A stretch of 64,000 nt of DNA from contig NZ_CADFGE010000004.1 of assembly GCF_902833645.1 (NCBI RefSeq), forward strand, positions 496,001-560,000. Direction: 5' to 3'. Position numbers and translations under genes: made by a program. The notes below the pieces were generated by a model that did not search any database, had not been told where the DNA came from, and saw only the letters and a list, made by a program, of their open reading frames with translations. Shown one piece after another: positions 61,565 through 64,000 of the stretch; the first letter of the stretch is position 1, and each line of letters begins with the position of its first letter. This DNA is from Paraburkholderia fungorum. GTDB taxonomy: Bacteria > Pseudomonadota > Gammaproteobacteria > Burkholderiales > Burkholderiaceae.

Positions 61565-62530
61565 ATGCAAGTGCTTCCCGCCCCCACCTTCGATGACGTA
61601 CTCGACGCCGCCGCGCGTCTTGAAGGCGTCGCCCACCGTACTCCCGTTCTGACGTCGAACACGTTCAATGAACGCACGGGTGCGTCGGTATTCTTCAAGT
61701 GCGAAAACTTTCAGCGCATGGGCGCCTTCAAGTTTCGCGGCGCCTACAACGCGATTTCGCATTTCGACGCGGAACAACGCAAAGCAGGCGTGTTGACGTA
61801 CTCGTCGGGTAACCATGCACAAGCGATCGCGCTATCGGCACGCCTCGCCGGCATTCACGCGACGATCGTCATGCCGCACGACGCGCCCGCTGCCAAAGTC
61901 GCGGCCACCAAAGGCTATGGCGGCGAAGTAATCAGCTACGACCGCTACACGGAGAATCGCGAAGAGATCGGCCGGCGGCTCGCCGAAGAGCGCGGCATGA
62001 CGCTGATTCCGCCGTACGACCATCCGCACGTGATTGCGGGGCAGGGCACCGCGGTGAAGGAACTGATCGAAGAAACCGGCCCGCTCGACATGCTGTTCGT
62101 TTGCCTTGGCGGCGGTGGCCTGATTGGCGGCAGCGCATTGTCGGCGGCGGCCTTGAGCCCAGCGTGCACCGTGATCGGCATCGAGCCCGAAGCGGGCAAC
62201 GACGGCCAGCAATCGCTGGCGCGTGGCGAGATCGTGCATATCGCCGCGCCGCGTACGATTGCGGATGGCGCCGCCTCCACGCATCTCGGCGACTACACGT
62301 TCGCGATCATTCAGAAGCTGGTCGCACAAATCGAAACGGTCAGCGACGCGCAGTTGATCGAAACCCTGCGGTTCTTCGCGCAGCGCATGAAGATCGTGGT
62401 CGAGCCGACGGGCTGCCTCGCGGCTGCTGCCGTGCTCAACGGCATCGTGCCCGTGAAGGGCAAGCGCGTGGGCGTGGTGGTGAGCGGCGGCAACGTCGAT
62501 CTTGAGAAGCTCGCGCAGTATCTGGCCTGA
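61565..62530 (+). CDS. PLP-dependent threonine/serine dehydratase
   Basis: 321-residue fold-type II PLP enzyme. The Schiff-base Lys is in MGAFKFRGAYNA (about residue 52), SSGNHAQA contacts the phosphate (about 80) and GGGGLIGGS holds PLP. It lacks the regulatory ACT domain of biosynthetic IlvA, so it fits catabolic threonine/serine dehydratase or serine racemase. ATG 61565 is preceded by GGAGAG. Confidence 0.85.
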   Translation: MQVLPAPTFDDVLDAAARLEGVAHRTPVLTSNTFNERTGASVFFKCENFQRMGAFKFRGAYNAISHFDAEQRKAGVLTYSSGNHAQAIALSARLAGIHATIVMPHDAPAAKVAATKGYGGEVISYDRYTENREEIGRRLAEERGMTLIPPYDHPHVIAGQGTAVKELIEETGPLDMLFVCLGGGGLIGGSALSAAALSPACTVIGIEPEAGNDGQQSLARGEIVHIAAPRTIADGAASTHLGDYTFAIIQKLVAQIETVSDAQLIETLRFFAQRMKIVVEPTGCLAAAAVLNGIVPVKGKRVGVVVSGGNVDLEKLAQYLA

Positions 62531-62593
62531 CAGGCTGCCTGAGCGTTTTTACGACGCGCGGTGTAAGGCTGTGCAGATCGACATTGATGAAAT

Positions 62594-62620
62594 ACGGCTC
62601 GCTCAGGCGGGCCGTTTTTT
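62594..62620 (+). terminator. Terminator of the dehydratase gene
   Basis: ACGGCTCGC-TCAG-GCGGGCCGT followed by TTTTT; one G-T pair in the stem. It also abuts the end of the convergent LysE gene. Confidence 0.85.
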
Positions 62621-63298
62621 CTAGCTTGCCGCGTGCGCGGTCTGCACGATCAGATCGCGATAACCGTTCACGATCACGCTATACGAGAAGTACGCGAACA
62701 GCAGAGCCGACAACACGTGACAAGCGCGCAGCAAACCGGTGCCGGCGCGTTTGCGTCCGTGACTGCCGAGTCCGCAGATAAAGATCGTCCAGCACAAGCC
62801 GCCCAGGAAGAAGCCGCCGAGGAACACCGGCGCCGTCGTCGCGCTGGTGGCGCCGGCTTTTGCAATCAACGCGCCGCCCACCGCGGCAAACCACAAAATC
62901 GCCGACGGCGACGACATCGCCAGCAACATGCCGCGCAAGAACCCCCGCCATGGGGAAAGCTGCGGCGCATTGGCATCTGCTTCTCCGGCAACGGCAGGCG
63001 CCGAAGCCGGGAACAATGCTTCACGCGCCATCTTCCACGTGAGAAACAGCAGGATCGCCGCGCCGCCGATCCACACCACCCAGCGTACCGATTCGAACTG
63101 CAGCAGCGCAGCCATTCCCGCGAGCGCGAGCGCTGCGTAAACCAGATCGCCGAAACAGGAACCCAGGCCCAGCCAGAAGCCCGGCTTGAAGCCGTGCGAC
63201 AGCGTCAGCGAAATCATCGCGACGTTGACGAGACCGATATCCAGACACAACGACAACGACAGAAAAAAACCATCCGACATCATTGAAAAGGCATGCAT
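62621..63298 (-). CDS. LysE/RhtB-family exporter
   Basis: 225-residue integral membrane protein of about six helices with the LysE-type motif SLCLDIGLVNVAMISLTLSHGFKPGFWLGLGS near the N-terminus and FLRGMLLAMSSPSAILWFAAVGG in the second half. Exports amino acids or metabolites; substrate not determined. Confidence 0.85.
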   Translation of the reverse strand: MHAFSMMSDGFFLSLSLCLDIGLVNVAMISLTLSHGFKPGFWLGLGSCFGDLVYAALALAGMAALLQFESVRWVVWIGGAAILLFLTWKMAREALFPASAPAVAGEADANAPQLSPWRGFLRGMLLAMSSPSAILWFAAVGGALIAKAGATSATTAPVFLGGFFLGGLCWTIFICGLGSHGRKRAGTGLLRACHVLSALLFAYFSYSVIVNGYRDLIVQTAHAAS

Positions 63299-63421
63299 CC
63301 GCGCAACTGCTCCATCGGTTTTTTTTCAGACTTGTTCGAGCGGGAGCGATCCGGCAGGTCAATGGATCGCTTCGATGCCGACAGAATCAAGGAACTCATT
63401 GGTGTGATTCGAGGCCTGTTT

Positions 63422-64000
63422 CTACAGTCCCAACTCATCCCACAAGGTGTCGATGCGCTGTTTGACCGCGCTGTCCATCTCGATCGGGCGGCCCCATTCG
63501 CGATCGGTTTCGCCGGGCCATTTGTTGGTGGCGTCGAGCCCCATCTTCGATCCGAGGCCTGCTACCGGCGAAGCGAAATCCAGATAGTCGATCGGCGTGC
63601 GATCGACCAGCACGGTGTCGCGTGCCGGATCGATGCGCGTGGTGATCGCCCAGATCACTTCCTTCCAGTCGCGGATATTCACGTCCTCGTCGACCACGAC
63701 GATGAACTTCGTATACATGAATTGCCGCAGGAAGCTCCACACACCAAACATCACCCGTTTCGCGTGGCCGGGATAGCTCTTTTTCATCTGCACGATCGCC
63801 ATCCGGTAGCTGCATCCTTCGGGCGGCAGATAGAAGTCGGTGATCTCGGTGAATTGCTTCTGCAACAGCGGCACAAACACTTCGTTGAGCGCGACGCCGA
63901 GCACGGCGGGCTCATCCGGTGGTTTGCCGGTGTAGGTGGAGTGGTAGATCGCGTCGCGCCGCATCGTGATGCGCTCGACCGTGAAGACGGGAAACCACTC
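63422..64000 (-). CDS. ubiD: 4-hydroxy-3-polyprenylbenzoate decarboxylase (partial, 3' end only)
   Basis: The C-terminal 192 codons remain open to the window edge. Landmarks of UbiD are present: [41 protein letters not shown] and [22 protein letters not shown]. UbiD decarboxylates the ubiquinone precursor using prenylated FMN made by UbiX. The N-terminal part lies outside the window. Confidence 0.9.
   Translation of the reverse strand, partial: EWFPVFTVERITMRRDAIYHSTYTGKPPDEPAVLGVALNEVFVPLLQKQFTEITDFYLPPEGCSYRMAIVQMKKSYPGHAKRVMFGVWSFLRQFMYTKFIVVVDEDVNIRDWKEVIWAITTRIDPARDTVLVDRTPIDYLDFASPVAGLGSKMGLDATNKWPGETDREWGRPIEMDSAVKQRIDTLWDELGL

Overview
The window looks like a chromosomal segment of a high-GC betaproteobacterium of the Burkholderiaceae, most likely Paraburkholderia or a close relative. 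The grounds are codon use, the gsi/iaaA, poxB, hemN, uppP, trmB and ubiD proteins, and a Gram-negative porin of the Burkholderia type. No species is claimed.

Layout. (1) Positions 1-12088 are housekeeping and peptide metabolism: the end of iaaA, a gsiABCD-type glutathione/peptide importer translationally coupled to a P1-family aminopeptidase and an M55 D-aminopeptidase, then poxB, a secreted alpha/beta hydrolase and an amino-acid permease. (2) Positions 12372-30032 are a nearly self-contained pyridine-ring catabolic cluster. A four-component Rieske oxygenase (ferredoxin, reductase, alpha, beta), a three-subunit molybdenum hydroxylase, an amidohydrolase-type decarboxylase and all four 2,5-dihydroxypyridine-to-fumarate enzymes are followed by two MFS transporters, a porin and a MarR regulator. 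The gene set matches the picolinate (pic) pathway. Four copies of TCAGTRYGCTGA lie before the promoters and look like the MarR operator. (3) Positions 30446-35942 are core genome: tRNA-Leu(CAA), hemN, a YkgJ-type protein, a DUF1439 lipoprotein, uppP, trmB and a small SLT-like protein.

(4) Positions 35976-58130 are a 22.1-kb genomic island bounded by a perfect 45-bp direct repeat made of the 5' half of tRNA-Gly(CCC). It has a tyrosine integrase, a prim-pol/D5 helicase replication gene, an XRE repressor-like gene and small membrane and secreted proteins, but no capsid or conjugation genes, so it resembles a phage satellite or plasmid-like integrative element. Both arms carry probable defence cargo: a YaaC-like protein with a deoxyribosyltransferase-like enzyme on the left; on the right an OLD-family nuclease, a caspase-like protease paired with a small four-helix membrane protein, an HNH nuclease and a DUF5343 protein. 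Full or broken copies of one small gene with its leader lie between the right-arm cargo blocks and may act as recombination anchors for cargo exchange. The integrase sits in the middle rather than beside an att site.

(5) Positions 58211-64000 return to core genome: YggT, an EthD-like protein, a Rossmann/DUF2520 protein, two small proteins, a PLP-dependent threonine/serine dehydratase, a LysE-family exporter and the start-truncated ubiD.

The most promising undescribed items are the caspase-like/membrane-protein pair at 53126-54583, the repeat-module architecture of the right arm, and the unusual integration that replaces the 5' half and promoter region of a tRNA gene. All database-type assignments are from recognising motifs and family patterns by eye.
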